In this document: piece by piece, positions 1-10,803 of the stretch
Layout: each line of letters starts with the position of its first letter
Position numbering within the stretch: position 1 is the first letter of the stretch
Assembly: GCA_964059195.1 (NCBI GenBank)
Contig: CAXKWD010000001.1
Span: forward strand, 159,080,532-159,144,531
Source of the DNA: Ectobius pallidus
Taxonomy: Eukaryota > Arthropoda > Insecta > Blattodea > Ectobiidae
Direction of reading: 5' to 3'
Length of the DNA stretch: 64,000 nucleotides
Notes under the pieces: generated by a model
Databases searched by the model: none
What the model was told of the DNA's origin: nothing
Seen by the model: only the letters and a program-made list of their open reading frames with translations
Translations under genes and position numbers: made by a program

Positions 1-479
1 TTGTTATTAACAGTTTTTGTCCTTTGTATGTCCTTCATAGCTTGTGGTTGGAACCTGTAGAACATTTTGTTTTGTGTTTCCATCTTATGAGAGTAAATGT
101 ATGAAGTTATAAGTTATAGCCTGGAATTGAACATTACTTTGCTTACTATTCATGTCACTAGTTTTTGTGGCTTATTTTAATAGTAACAACAAAAACATCT
201 TTCGTTCAGGTCAGTTTAATGAGTACTTTTTCTGAAGTCTTTCTTTTTTTTTTATCTTGGAACCAGATTCTTCATGTAAGTTTTCTGGAAGGTATAATAT
301 TGATCTGCACTTACAGCTGATTTCTGAAGTGATACATACGGAATACATAACTACTAAGATACAATTTTTTGAATGTTCAATAACGTACCTTACAGTTTTA
401 CATCTTAAATTTTATCTTCTATATCATCAGAAAACATTGGAATGTACTAACTTCCCTTTTTGTGAAAAGTAAGATGGTC

Positions 480-520
480 TATATTTCGAACTGTTAGTTT
501 AGTTAATAGTTCGAAATATA
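480..520. repeat. Short inverted repeat
   Basis: Arms 480-496 and 504-520 are complementary except for one base and could form a 17-bp stem with a 7-nt loop. It could be the core of a small MITE, but no outer ends were found. Confidence 0.5.
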
Positions 521-875
521 CCTTATCTCATTCTTAACAAAAAGTGGAGTTTTTCATTACTCAGCTGATGATATGGTGGTACTGTTTATGTGAGGCCTTG
601 TCAGATAGTTACAAATAATAAGTTATTACTATTATGGTTCCAATTACCGTATTTGCTTGAACTGCAATTCGGTCATCGGAAACAAACCGTGATTATAAAA
701 ATCGATAGTTGATATTTCAATCAATTTCGCTACCTATCGATATACCATATGCTGAAAATAGGAGATATACCCTTTGGCTCATGAATTTCAGCGGTGGTGG
801 CAGGCCAACTAAAAAGCATATATAGGGTATATATGATGAATAAAAAAGAAGTGGTATAAGCAGTAAAGCTATTGA

Positions 876-970
876 ATCATTATTAAAAATGGTCAACTAT
901 AAACACTTATAGCTCCACTTACATAAGTGGAGCTATAAGTGTTTAAAAGTCGACCATTTTTTATAATGAT
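876..970. repeat. Near-perfect palindrome, about 46-bp arms
   Basis: The left arm (876-921) and right arm (924-970) are complementary over almost their full length with a 2-nt centre. The core stem is AAACACTTATAGCTCCACTT against its complement. No coding capacity. It could be a minimal foldback MITE or the trace of an inverted duplication. Confidence 0.85.
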
Positions 971-2402
971 ATGTATGTATACTTAAACAAGAGTTTGTTT
1001 GCATTTTAGAAGCAAACCAAGTTACTTCATAATGTCTGCTGAAGTTTTTATTCTGTAGAAGTCCTAAAAATACCTTAATTGTTGACAAAATTAAATAAGA
1101 ATATTGAAAAAATACTGAAATTACTAATTAAATTTTCAAAATCTGGCAAACATTTTTACCGAAAATAGATGTCTTTAATTATAGGCTATTTTAAAAGTGC
1201 TAATGAGTTCGTACCCTATTTACAGAGGAAAATATCATTTCTCTAATGCTGAAAAATTAACCCCAACCCCCTTAATTTTGGAGATAGGATCATCTACTTC
1301 TTTGGTCTATAGCTCTATGCGTTTCTTGAGTTTGCACTTGGTAGATTAAATGTTACAGAAGAAATTAAATTTCCGAATAGCTTTATCTTCAGATGAACAG
1401 TTGATTATAGGAGATTAAATAAAATAAAATAATAATAATAATATAGAAAGGTACTTGAAGAAAAGAGTGTGGCATAACTGTTGGACGTTTATTCCTCAGG
1501 GAAAAAAAGCAGAGGAAAAAAATAGTAGTAAAATGCTTAATCCATCAAGTCTTGAGAAGAACTCTCTTAGCACAAGTCCATGTGTTATGTAAGAATGAAA
1601 GAATGATTTCAGAAACTGGTTAATTGCAAACAATCCATAACTTAAAGAATCCATAGGTATTGAATTCGTAGCTTCATTTTCCAGAATCCCGTTACTGGTA
1701 ATAGTCCTTTGGTCCACCCTTTCACTGGATAGGTGTGAGATATGTTTATGGTTGGAGGACAAAGTCAGTTATTTGATAATCTGTTCAAAATTTCTACTAA
1801 TGTTATTTCCTAATGCATCAGTATATTAATCATATAGTAGTGAAATTTTTGAAATTCAAGTAATTCACTAAGCAAGTTCTAATGTTTTTAAGTGTATTTG
1901 TGAGATTGTAAGCTTGTTTCAGTTAACTTTTCTGATCTTAAATTGTACTGGTTCTACAGTTTAGTATTGAATTGTTAGGGTATATGGATTCTTTTTTTTT
2001 CTTTCTTTTCATTCTTTTTTTTTTTCTTGAGGTTCGGAGGAATTAATAAAAAAAAAGAAAATAACTTTGCTGTTATTTATATGCATCTTAACAGGGTGTC
2101 GTAGTTTCTTGTTTCATAAAACATCTAACTTTCTGTTTGATGAACAGTAAATTGACTTTTTAATTTGATTTCAATAATTCTTGAAAATTCTTGTATGTCA
2201 TAAATAGCTTATCAGTATTTGCACATACGGGTTACCTTTGTGGTTTCTTTAAAGTAATGTTACATCATTTTAAGCATTAAAAATTTTCATATGCCCTTAA
2301 ATATATCCAATATGTATTGGTACTTGCTTGTCGAGTGGTTTTTCTGGATGGTTTATTTTTACATAAGGCTATTTTGTATAAACACTTCTAAATCAAATTG
2401 CT

Positions 2403-4943
2403 TGGGGCCCGGATTTTTAAGTTTTTATAAAAGGTATTTTAGCTTTTTATTTTCGTAAAATAGCCCTCTTTAGGCATTTTAAACAAACGATTTGGAAATT
2501 GAAGAAGACTGGCAGAACAAAGAACTTAGGGAAGCATATAAAGGGATCAACTACCTAAAAGCAGGGTTTAAACCGAGCACAAATCTATGCAAAGATGAAA
2601 GAGGGAACATAATTGCAGACTTGGATAGGATAAAAGGAAGATGGAAAGAAGTTTTTGAAGAATTATTTAAGATACCAGGCATAGAGGGAGAGAGGGAAAT
2701 AATTATCGAAGATGATAACAAAACTGTCGAACCGCCAGATATATGGGATATTAAAAGAGCCATCCAAGAAATGAGGACAAATAAGGCAGCGGGATGTGAT
2801 AGCATCCCCGCTGAGGTATATAAGATAGGAGGGAATGTGCTGACAGAAAAGATCTATGAACTGATACTGGAGATCTGGAATCTAGAAGTGATGCCACAGG
2901 AATGGTGTAAGAGTATAATCTGTCCCATTTACAAAAAAGGGGACAAGATGGATTGTAGGAATTATAGGGGCATATCTCTCCTATGTACAGCGTATAAAAT
3001 TTATTCCACTATATTAAAGAATAAACTGAAACCTTATGCGGAAGAGATATTAGGGGAATACCAAGCAGGGTTTAGACCTGGAAGATCGACTACGGACCCG
3101 CTGTTCACAGTTAGACAGATTGGAGAAAAGTTTTGGGAGTATGGTATAGACATCTATGAGGTATTTGTAGACTTCAAACAAGCATACGACTGCATACTGA
3201 GACATAAATTATATGAAGCACTAATATCATTTAAAATCCCAACAAAATTGATAAGACTAATCAAAGGAACCATGACTAACACAGTAGCACAGGTAAAAAT
3301 TCAATCAGAATATACGGAGCAAATTCAAATGTCAAATGGACTTAAACAAGGGGATGGGCTGGCCCCAATCCTTTTCAATTTGGCAATGGAATATACCTTT
3401 AGGAAACTGGAAATACACACAGATTCAACCTTAATGTACAAATCAGCTCAACTCATAGGATATGCAGATGATATCAATATATTAGGAAGATCACAAAAAG
3501 CAGTAGAAGAGGTATATAGGACATTAGAAGAGAAATCCAAGGAAATGGGCCTGCAGATAAACACTCAGAAAACTATGATAGTAATACAAACCAGGAATCA
3601 GTTGCATAATAAGACTATTCAATTAAACAATACAGAAATAGAACGAGTGGATAGCTTTAAATACCTGGGATCAATAATAAGCACACAGAATGATGAGATG
3701 TTGGAAATAAAGGAAAGAATATTAATGGCTAATAAGGCATATTTCTCAATGAATCATATTTTTAAATCAAGACTTATACACAAGAATAATAAAATTCGTA
3801 TATATAAAACAATGATCAGACCTATACTGTGCTATGGGTGTGAGACATGGACAATGTTGGATAAAGCCGAGGAAATGTTAGATTGTTTCGAGAGGAAAGT
3901 TTTAAGAAGGATTCACGGCCCAATCCAGGATAGGTCAGGATGGAGGACCAGATATAACACTGAAATATATGGCTTATACAAGGAGCTGAAAGTATCTGAT
4001 TTTATTAAATTAAGACGACTGCAATGGGCAGGACATGTTGTAAGAATGGGAGAGGAGAGAATTCCGAAAAAAGCCATGACACACCAATTGCATGGAGTGA
4101 GAAGAGTTGGAAGACCAAGGGAAAGATGGGAGGATGAAGTTAGACGGGATGCTGATAAAATGCTTGGAATACGTGCATGGAAAACTAAAGCAAAGGACAG
4201 ACAGTTCTGGAGGCGAAGAATAGAGGAGGCCAAGGCTCAAATTGGGCTGTAGCGCCATTGCAGAGAGAGAGAGATTTTAGCCATCTTCATAAAACATAAT
4301 GAACACTAATATTAACACAGAAAATTGTATTATAATTTTGACACAGTTATTCTAGCTTTTACAAAATAAACAAGTAACTATTCATTATTTCGGCACTTGA
4401 AAAATAGCATAAATAATTGAGATGTTTACCCTTTAATGATACAATTATTCAATTCTATCTACAAAAATAAGTAGCTGAATTTGTTCCTTTAATATAATTA
4501 TTTGTGGTTGATCGGCAAATTGTTATTTCAAAGTTGAAACGACAATGGACTAGTTGTAGATTTCAAAAAATTGCAGACTGCTCAGGTTTCATTTTCTGCG
4601 ACGGTGGGGCGGCACATTTTCGAGTTACAAAGACCACCGACAAAGTGGCATACATATTGTTAATTTCAGTGCATTGTATAAATTTATTTTTATTATGTGT
4701 TTTCTTAAGGAAAATCTATTTAAAAATCTTGTTTTTCTGCAAAATTCCTCTTTAGCCCCTCCTTTTTCAGCAAAAGTCCTCTTTAGCCCCTTATGGGCCT
4801 TTAAGTCCGATTTAGCCCTTTTTAGGTTCCCTAAGATTCATATATATTCGGAAACAAGGGGCATGAAACGGAAAAATACATTAAAATGTTCTAATTAGGA
4901 AGCTAGGGGGAAAATAGGTTAAAACTTTCAAATCCGGACCCTA
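2403..4943. mobile_element. hAT-like element with TIRs, split by a LINE
   Basis: The left end reads TGGGGCCCGGATTTTTAAG; the right end reads as its inverse, TAGGGTCCGGATTTGAAAG. Both ends carry sub-terminal TTTAGCCC-type repeats (near 2450-2475 and 4750-4825). The termini resemble the hAT element at 35954-36649 (TAGGGCCCGGATTC). The flanking 8-mers do not match, so a target duplication is not confirmed. About 1.8 kb of the interior is a LINE insertion on the + strand. No transposase was recognised in the remaining 4260-4920. Confidence 0.5.
2492..4252 (+). CDS. LINE reverse transcriptase, 5'-truncated open frame
   Basis: This is a 586-codon open frame of a non-LTR retrotransposon. It shows the fingers/palm of a reverse transcriptase: YRGISLLC, then QAGFRPGRST, then motif A FVDFKQAYD (first catalytic Asp), SNGLKQGDGLAP, and motif C YADDINILG (the catalytic Asp pair). 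A C-terminal tail with WAGHVVRMGEER and GRPRERWEDEV follows; this tail is typical of RTE-like LINEs common in arthropods. The apurinic endonuclease that should precede the RT is absent, so the copy is 5'-truncated and the first codon shown (TTG) is not a real start. The RT frame has no stop, which suggests a young insertion. The 3' end is the (GA)n-rich stretch near 4260-4272. Clade assignment is by motif recall only. Confidence 0.88.
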   Translation: MEIEEDWQNKELREAYKGINYLKAGFKPSTNLCKDERGNIIADLDRIKGRWKEVFEELFKIPGIEGEREIIIEDDNKTVEPPDIWDIKRAIQEMRTNKAAGCDSIPAEVYKIGGNVLTEKIYELILEIWNLEVMPQEWCKSIICPIYKKGDKMDCRNYRGISLLCTAYKIYSTILKNKLKPYAEEILGEYQAGFRPGRSTTDPLFTVRQIGEKFWEYGIDIYEVFVDFKQAYDCILRHKLYEALISFKIPTKLIRLIKGTMTNTVAQVKIQSEYTEQIQMSNGLKQGDGLAPILFNLAMEYTFRKLEIHTDSTLMYKSAQLIGYADDINILGRSQKAVEEVYRTLEEKSKEMGLQINTQKTMIVIQTRNQLHNKTIQLNNTEIERVDSFKYLGSIISTQNDEMLEIKERILMANKAYFSMNHIFKSRLIHKNNKIRIYKTMIRPILCYGCETWTMLDKAEEMLDCFERKVLRRIHGPIQDRSGWRTRYNTEIYGLYKELKVSDFIKLRRLQWAGHVVRMGEERIPKKAMTHQLHGVRRVGRPRERWEDEVRRDADKMLGIRAWKTKAKDRQFWRRRIEEAKAQIGL

Positions 4944-5185
4944 GTTATGACTTTATTTTTGATATCCTTAAATCTTTATAGTGAAATTGCTAAAAATGAA
5001 ATAATACTGTTGTTAGTAATGTGAGAGAAAGGGTAATACTGTAAAAAAATTTCAAGAATTCGTGTTAGATGTTATATCACACTTTCATCCACTGTTTTAT
5101 TGCAACCTTACTCTATCATAGTGTATATTATATAGGCCTATTTAAACATTTTAAGAATTTTCTCAAGTCAAAACTGGTAATTCTA
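4944..5185. other. Intergenic, nothing recognised
   Basis: AT-rich DNA between the hAT-like element and the foldback element; no open frame or repeat could be supported. Confidence 0.5.
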
Positions 5186-5898
5186 CAGTGAGTCCCACGC
5201 AAGAGTTGGCCAATGACGCGGGTTTCTGCGTCGCGGCTGGCACAGCTCCAACTCCTGAGCGATCGGGTGAAATATCTACGCAAATAATGCCGCGGTCGTT
5301 GTAATGATTCAGGTTCTCACATTTACAGTTAAAATTACAATGAAAATAACCACGTACCTCATCACAAGAGATGTTGGAAATGTTCTCCTCTTGCATCCAG
5401 ACAATACTGGCACCTCTTTAGGAAATTTTCTTTCACGCGCATAAGTTCAGCTTCCGAGACAGAGCTACTTTCTCTTTTGATAGGCCTATGTGATATTGTC
5501 ATTAAGTTCTTCTAACAGTATGTAAATGTTATTTATGGGGAAACTTGAAAAATAAAGTGTATAGGTCAATTTCCCATACATAAGAAGAACTTAAAGACAA
5601 TATCACAAGAGAAGTTAATTCTATCTCGGAAGCTGAACTTACGCGCGTGAAAGAAAATTCCCTAAAAAAGGTGCCAATGTTGCGCGTATGCAAGAGGAGA
5701 ACATTTCCAACATCTCTTGTGATTAGGTACGTGGTTATTTTCATTGTAATTTTAACTGTAAATGTGAGAACCTGAATCATTACAACGACCGCGGCATTAT
5801 TTGCATAGATATTTCACCCGATCGATCAGGAGTTGGAGCTGTGCCAGCCGCGATGCACAAACCCGCGTCATTGGCCAACTCTTGCGTGGAACTCACTG
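5186..5898. mobile_element. Foldback element with long inverted arms and TA target duplication
   Basis: The two halves (about 5186-5518 and 5572-5898) are inverted copies of each other, with roughly 50 nt between them. The outermost bases are CAGTGAGT on the left and ACTCACTG on the right, flanked on both sides by TA. This fits a Tc1/mariner-type foldback MITE. Small differences between the arms (for example around 5395-5420 against 5680-5700) show some age. Any transcript through it would form a stem of over 300 bp. It has no coding capacity of its own. Confidence 0.85.
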
Positions 5899-8074
5899 TA
5901 TATTCCGGAAGTCTTTTTATTGTGTAATCCTAAGTATTGTTTCATTGTGTGTAAATGTTTTCAAATGTGAATGGATTTATAGTTGTTTAAAGAATGTTTA
6001 AGCAATAAACATTTACGGAATTCAACACAATTAAGGTGTTTTCAGAGTGCAAACTTTTCTTACATGTCCTAAATACGATAACTCATACTTGAGTGGAAAA
6101 GATTAAAAAGTTAGTATTCCAGTTTGATTATTTGAAATCAGTTGAGTTTACTTCACACAACTAGTCCATTTACCAAGTTTATTGAGAGTTTACAGGATGG
6201 AAGTAGTTAAGACAGATTAAGAGGGGCAGTAGATAACATTACAATAAAATGGAAATTCAATTTTGCATTTTGTGATTAACTTTCTGGTTAACGAAATAAT
6301 TTACGTTAATAATCTCCATAGAATGGCAACAGCTCACAGCCAGAACACTTGACCTGTCACTAGTATGAAAACAAACAGTGTGTGAAAATACACTTGTCTT
6401 GACATTGCCAAGTTTTGTGGAATGTTTTCCATGCATAAAACTTTTTGTATTTAATTTGCATGAAAACTGCCAACTTGATGGGAAAACCGCCAACTTGATG
6501 GGAAAACCACAATGGGATTTCTATTCCTTATTCTTTCTTCAGCAGATATGAAAAAAAAAATTAGAACAGTATGGATAGTACTAACCAAATAGTTCACAGT
6601 TAAACTTAAGGGACAATTTTTCCCCCCCGAAAAATGTACTCACTTGGGACAAAGATGGTAGTGGAATTTCTTGTTTTTCACTGAAAGAACAATCTGTAAA
6701 ATATGCACAGTCATAGTTCTTCTGCTCTGTATATTTTGTGAACCTTTGTTCAAGTCTTGGTAAGTGGAATAGTTTATTATGTTAAGTCAACTCGTATAAT
6801 TTCAATGTTCTTATACTTCAGTATGTGAATTCAAACACATTTTTAGGATCCATTATCAGTGTTTAAACTTTATTATTTTTACTTGATTATTTACTTTAAG
6901 TAGAGTTTAAGTTTCCCCCTTCTTTCTTTTAATATATGATTATTTTAAATCAATGCCATTGTGTAATTCATTGAGTTTGTTTAAAATTGCGAAGTTACAA
7001 ATCAAATTATGTTGTATAATTGATTGAGTTTTTAGTTTACAGCTACATCAAGTGTAATGAAGAGAGTCTGCGCTGAATACAGTACTTTTCTCTTTAATTT
7101 TTGTGTGTAATAAAGTTGTTTTAGGAAGAGATAAAGGTGAAAATCCACATTTTCTTAGAAGACTATGTAAGAGTGCAATATCTGTATGTTTGTTTGGAAT
7201 TCCTCTTGTGTAAAGGTCAGTATTACCTGAAAATTACTTTATTTAATCCTTACATTTAACTATTTATTCTAGAGAGATTTTAAAAAACTGAGATTTTGAG
7301 TCTTCCTTTTGCATTAAGAATTAGATTAAGTAATGCCAAACTTAATTTCTTGAAATTAAAATTTACTCTAAGAAGTGAATGTGTTAATGCTCTGTGCACT
7401 TCCCTTTTGAAAATTACAGTGGGGATGGATAGAAATAGATCTGTCACTTTAGCTATGTTTATGAGATGTTACACTACATCACTTTTTCTGTAGCTGGTAG
7501 CAGGGTCCGAGGCGTGACCATCGGGTACTTTGAATACTTAAGCTTAGTATCATAAATTGAAAATATCCCTAAATCATGTTACAAAAAGATGTATATTGTT
7601 TTAATGGTTGTGAATCCATGTGGTCTATTCCTACGTTTACAAGCAGTAATACCTCATAGAATATTTATTTATTACCTGTAATAATTTCTCCAGTTTCATG
7701 ATACTAGGGTTCTGGACAGTCATTATTGAACAGACAGTTTTTAGAGCCAACTAATTTCTATAAGACAGCTAACATGATAGGGTGCTACAAGTAAAATAAT
7801 ACCAAAGGATATCAGTACTTTTTTGTTTATAATATTCCTATATTCACATATAAAAACAGTTCATATTATGCATCTTGTAGATATAAAATATATGCATGAA
7901 ATCCTGGGATTTTCTTTTATATCCTGTATTTAAATTCCTGAAATACGTTGCATTATAACCTGTTTCATTGTCACAGGCTCACTGAATTTCTGTAGCTTTC
8001 CAATTTCCTTTGGTATGTGATAGTTGTATTTTGTTTAGAATTTATTACTCAAAATTACAGTCTATCAAGAGGTG
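5899..8074. other. Intergenic, AT-rich
   Basis: No gene or mobile element could be supported over about 2.2 kb. There is an 18-19 bp tandem duplication (TTGATGGGAAAACC unit) at 6474-6508. Confidence 0.5.
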
Positions 8075-8324
8075 TTAAAGGAAGGGTAAACTAAAAAAAT
8101 ACCATTTTCTAATTTTAATCTCATCGCACGGAGCTTTGAATTACGAAACGAATGGTGATCTCGTGAACTTCAGGTGCCCAATATTACGCCTTGTACGGGT
8201 GAAGTAAAACGCTCCTGTGACGTCACTCCTGACTAACTCGCTGGCAGGACAACAGCTACTGTAATGCTCGCGCCTGTGTTTCTAATACACCACAAAGTCT
8301 CATTTGTGTTTGTTGTTGATAGAG

Positions 8325-8718
8325 ATGCCTGCAATGTTACCTTCTAAGGACAAATCTCGGTATCCACAAATTAATATCACACGAAAAGAAAATGACAAGG
8401 AATTATTTAAAGAGTTGCAAGGAAGAAAAGAAAATACGGAATGGTGTAAATGTGGGCCGTGTGTACATATGAAAACGGGCCACGAAAGTGTGTGTTGTTG
8501 GGACCGTGAAGTAATTTGTGAACACAAGGGGGGTTGTAGACTGTATAACACGACATTGCTCATTCGATAGCGTTATTATAAATAAAGATACACTAGTTGC
8601 CAGGCGTTATCAGTTAATACTTAGAGCTAATACAGTTCAAAAACGAAACATTTTTCAAGATACGAACAGAGTCACTTTCAGATTCAGAATCATCTTTTGC
8701 GGTAGTAGAAATTTCTGA
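8325..8718 (+). pseudogene. P2X7-type cysteine-rich (ballast-like) domain ORF, frameshifted
   Basis: The frame opens at an ATG at 8325 and runs MPAMLPSKDKSRYPQ and on to a cysteine cluster, WCKCGPC (residues 40-46), HMKTGHESVCC (to residue 58) and ...VICEHKGG. A run of six G at 8528-8533 then shifts the frame. The family pattern resumes in the +1 frame as CITRHCSFDSVIINKDTLVA. The order Cys cluster, CCxxE/D, CIT-x-H, N-x-x-V/TL matches the Zn-binding cytoplasmic tail domain of vertebrate P2X7 receptors, also found as free-standing proteins in invertebrates. No channel part is present. The recognition is by motif and should be tested by profile search. It faces the THAP ORF and overlaps its 3' end (8614-8718). 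Confidence 0.6.
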
Positions 8719-9283
8719 AATGCTAAAAGAGCTATCTAAATCACAATTTCTAGAAGAAACATTCAATGAATCTGTGCAAACATTGACATAAGTTTCATTT
8801 CCTAGTTCACACTGAACGCCTACTCTGTTAGAAACTGAATTTTCGTCATAAATACTAGATTCCACATTCATGATTTGTCCATTCCCGGATACTGAAGGAT
8901 TACTATTCAAATCTTGCAACAACTCTCTCATTTCCTTCTTCCTCGAGTACGACGATTTTCTTTTCTTCATTGGCGGTGTTTCAGATTTCCCACGCAAAAG
9001 AAGTGATGGCACAGCACTTCTTTTTTAAACAGATTGCGGGGTTTCTCCAGATAACTGTGTTCGTAACTGTACCAAAAGCTCGGTATCATTTTCTTCAAAA
9101 TGTTGTGAACAAACCGTACTGTATTTAGTAGGAACAAATTTTTCTCTTTTTATTTTTATCAGCCATTGCTTATTTACGTTCGGGTGACTTATCTCTGTTG
9201 GGAAATCGATGGAAAGATATTTTAAGTGTGTTATCACTCTTCGACGATGAGTTTGTACACCCCACAACACAACAATAAACCAT
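8614..9283 (-). pseudogene. THAP-domain protein, frameshift and in-frame stop
   Basis: On the minus strand an ATG at 9283 opens MVYCCVVGCTNSSSK, the first zinc ligands of a C2CH THAP finger, and continues to FHRFP. A one-base shift near 9199 moves to the frame TEISHPNVNKQW (the invariant Trp), then KYSTVCSQHF (third Cys and the His). After a TAA near 9024 the same frame reads KRSAVPSLLRGK, matching the AVPxx box that closes THAP domains. A Ser/Asn-rich acidic tail ends at 8614. THAP fingers bind DNA and are often part of transposases. Only the binding part is present here; no nuclease residues were seen. Two lesions make it a pseudogene. Confidence 0.72.
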
Positions 9284-9539
9284 TGTTTGAACAGATACTC
9301 ACTAAAAAACTGTAACAGTAGAGAGAATGCTGTGAAATGTCTTTCACCGGGCGAGACTGAGCCAAGCCTTCGTCAAGCGTGACGTCACGCGCCCATCGCG
9401 TTACAATAAATAGATTCGTTTTGTGATTAAATGTGAAGGTGTAAAACATTTCTAACAGTGAATATCATTTCTTAAAAACATTCTCTTTCAATCCGTATGA
9501 AGAAAATGATACTGAATTTTTAGTTTACTTTTCCTTTAA

Positions 9540-10037
9540 GCAGTGTAGTCATTTAATTTTTATATTATGCAAAAATTTAAGTAGATATTTTAAAGTAAGT
9601 TCCAGTTCTACATCTATCAAATGAAAGCATCTGTCGACTTCTTGTAGATAGAGAAAAAGAGTATGTTTTTCTATTGTTCTAAATTGATTCTCAAAAAGTG
9701 CAAGCTGTTATGCAAATCATAAACTGCACTCATTAGCATGAAAGTCGCAGCACATGAATAGGCGACCTTCTTAAAAAAGAATAGGAAGAACCACTTGATT
9801 AATCAAGTTGATTATAATTTGTTGTACCACTTGTAGGTTATTGAACTTCCTGGATGCATAAAACCAGGAAGAATTATTTCAAGGAACAATGACATTGTAC
9901 ATTTCCTTGTGCCTGTAATCTGGAATATTAATTAATTTTTCTGTACTGCTGAGTTTAAAAAAATACTTTCAATCTTCCTTTGTGATACAAATTCAAGATC
10001 ATATTTTTAATACAGAATGTACCTTGTTACATTTGAA
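9540..10037. other. Intergenic, nothing recognised
   Basis: AT-rich DNA without supportable genes or repeats. Confidence 0.5.
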
Positions 10038-10346
10038 TGTTAACTGTACAATAACAATGGAAGTCTGGTCACAAATATCACTAATTAGTGTGCCTCACAG
10101 TACTGCATATGACATAACTTGTCTGTCTGTGAGGTAGACCATTAGGGCAATCAGTCATAGGAGAGAAGTTCCATCTGGCTCTGTGAATTGAACTCCGGCT
10201 TAGCTTAGTTGGTAGAGCATTGGCGCAAATAGCCAAAGGTCCTGGGTTCAAGTCCCAGTGTCGGAGGAATTTTTCTCCTATAAATATGTAATATCCAACA
10301 GACACAATAATCTGTGGTTCGTGAATGCATATATATCTGTCTTGAA
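10038..10346 (+). repeat. tRNA-derived repeat unit, copy A
   Basis: A unit of about 309 bp starts at TGTTAACTGTACAATAACA and contains a complete 72-nt tRNA-like cloverleaf at 10194-10265. It shows the A-box region TAGCTTAGTTGGTAGAGC and B box GGGTTCAAGTCCC, and a T-arm CTGGG/CCCAG. The tRNA part is followed by GGAATTTTTCTCCTATAA. The next unit follows directly, so the arrangement is tandem. Confidence 0.85.
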
Positions 10347-10610
10347 TGTTAACTGTACAATAACAGCAGAAGTCCGGTCACAAAAATCACTAATTAGTGT
10401 GCTTCACAGTACTGCATAAGACATAACTTGTCTGTCAGTGAATTGGACCATTAAGGGCAATTAGTCATAGGAGAGGGGTTCTGTCTGGCGCTGACAAGTG
10501 AACTCTGGCTTAGCTCAGTTAGTAGAGCATTGGCACAAATAGCCGAAGGTGCTGGGTTCAAATCCCAGTGTCAGAGGAATTTTTCTCCTATAATATTCTC
10601 ATGTATACTT
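10347..10610 (+). repeat. tRNA-derived repeat unit, copy B
   Basis: This second tandem unit has the cloverleaf at 10504-10575. It is more diverged in the acceptor stem (TCTGGC against TCAGA) than copy A, and its B box is GGGTTCAAATCCC. The 3' flank is shorter than in copy A. Confidence 0.8.
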
Positions 10611-10803
10611 CTTAGTTTAGACAAAATTCCCTACTTACAATAATAATGAGTTAATCAGGGAGAATTCTGGATTGTTACAGAATGTGTTCCAAAAGAAAAT
10701 ACCCAGTTTTGAAATAATGTACCTTGTTCACGTGGAAGACAATTTGTTTGAGAGATTGTTTATACAATTATTAGTTTTTGTAGACATTTTTTTATTTCAT
10801 GTA

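Larger units (their letters stand above)
1..2402. other. AT-rich intergenic DNA
   Basis: No gene could be supported here. Open frames are short, start at non-ATG codons and match no family I recognise. The stretch holds two palindromes (listed separately) and homopurine/homopyrimidine tracts around 1985-2060. Confidence 0.6.
8079..9535. mobile_element. Kolobok-like DNA transposon, TTAA target duplication
   Basis: The left terminus AGGAAGGGTAAACTAAAAAA at 8079 matches the inverse of the right terminus (AGGAAAAGTAAACTAAAAAT ending at 9535). Both are directly bounded by TTAA (8075-8078 and 9536-9539). Sub-terminal GTGACGTCAC-like palindromes occur near both ends (about 8218 and 9380). Inside are two convergent broken genes: a P2X7-type Cys-rich ORF on + and a THAP-domain ORF on -. 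TTAA duplications together with a THAP protein fit the Kolobok superfamily. P elements also use THAP but make 8-bp duplications, and piggyBac uses TTAA but lacks THAP. No DDE catalytic domain was seen, so this copy is probably non-autonomous. Confidence 0.75.

Noticed and set aside
4504..4898. Two plus-strand frames after the LINE
   Set aside because: They fall within the right arm of the hAT-like element, start at non-ATG codons and resemble no transposase.
10194..10265. A full tRNA cloverleaf that could be called a tRNA gene (also at 10504, 48992, 51456 and 51761)
   Set aside because: All copies sit in the same repeated flanks, the position before the anticodon is C rather than T, and the anticodon differs between copies. 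They are better described as tRNA-derived repeats.
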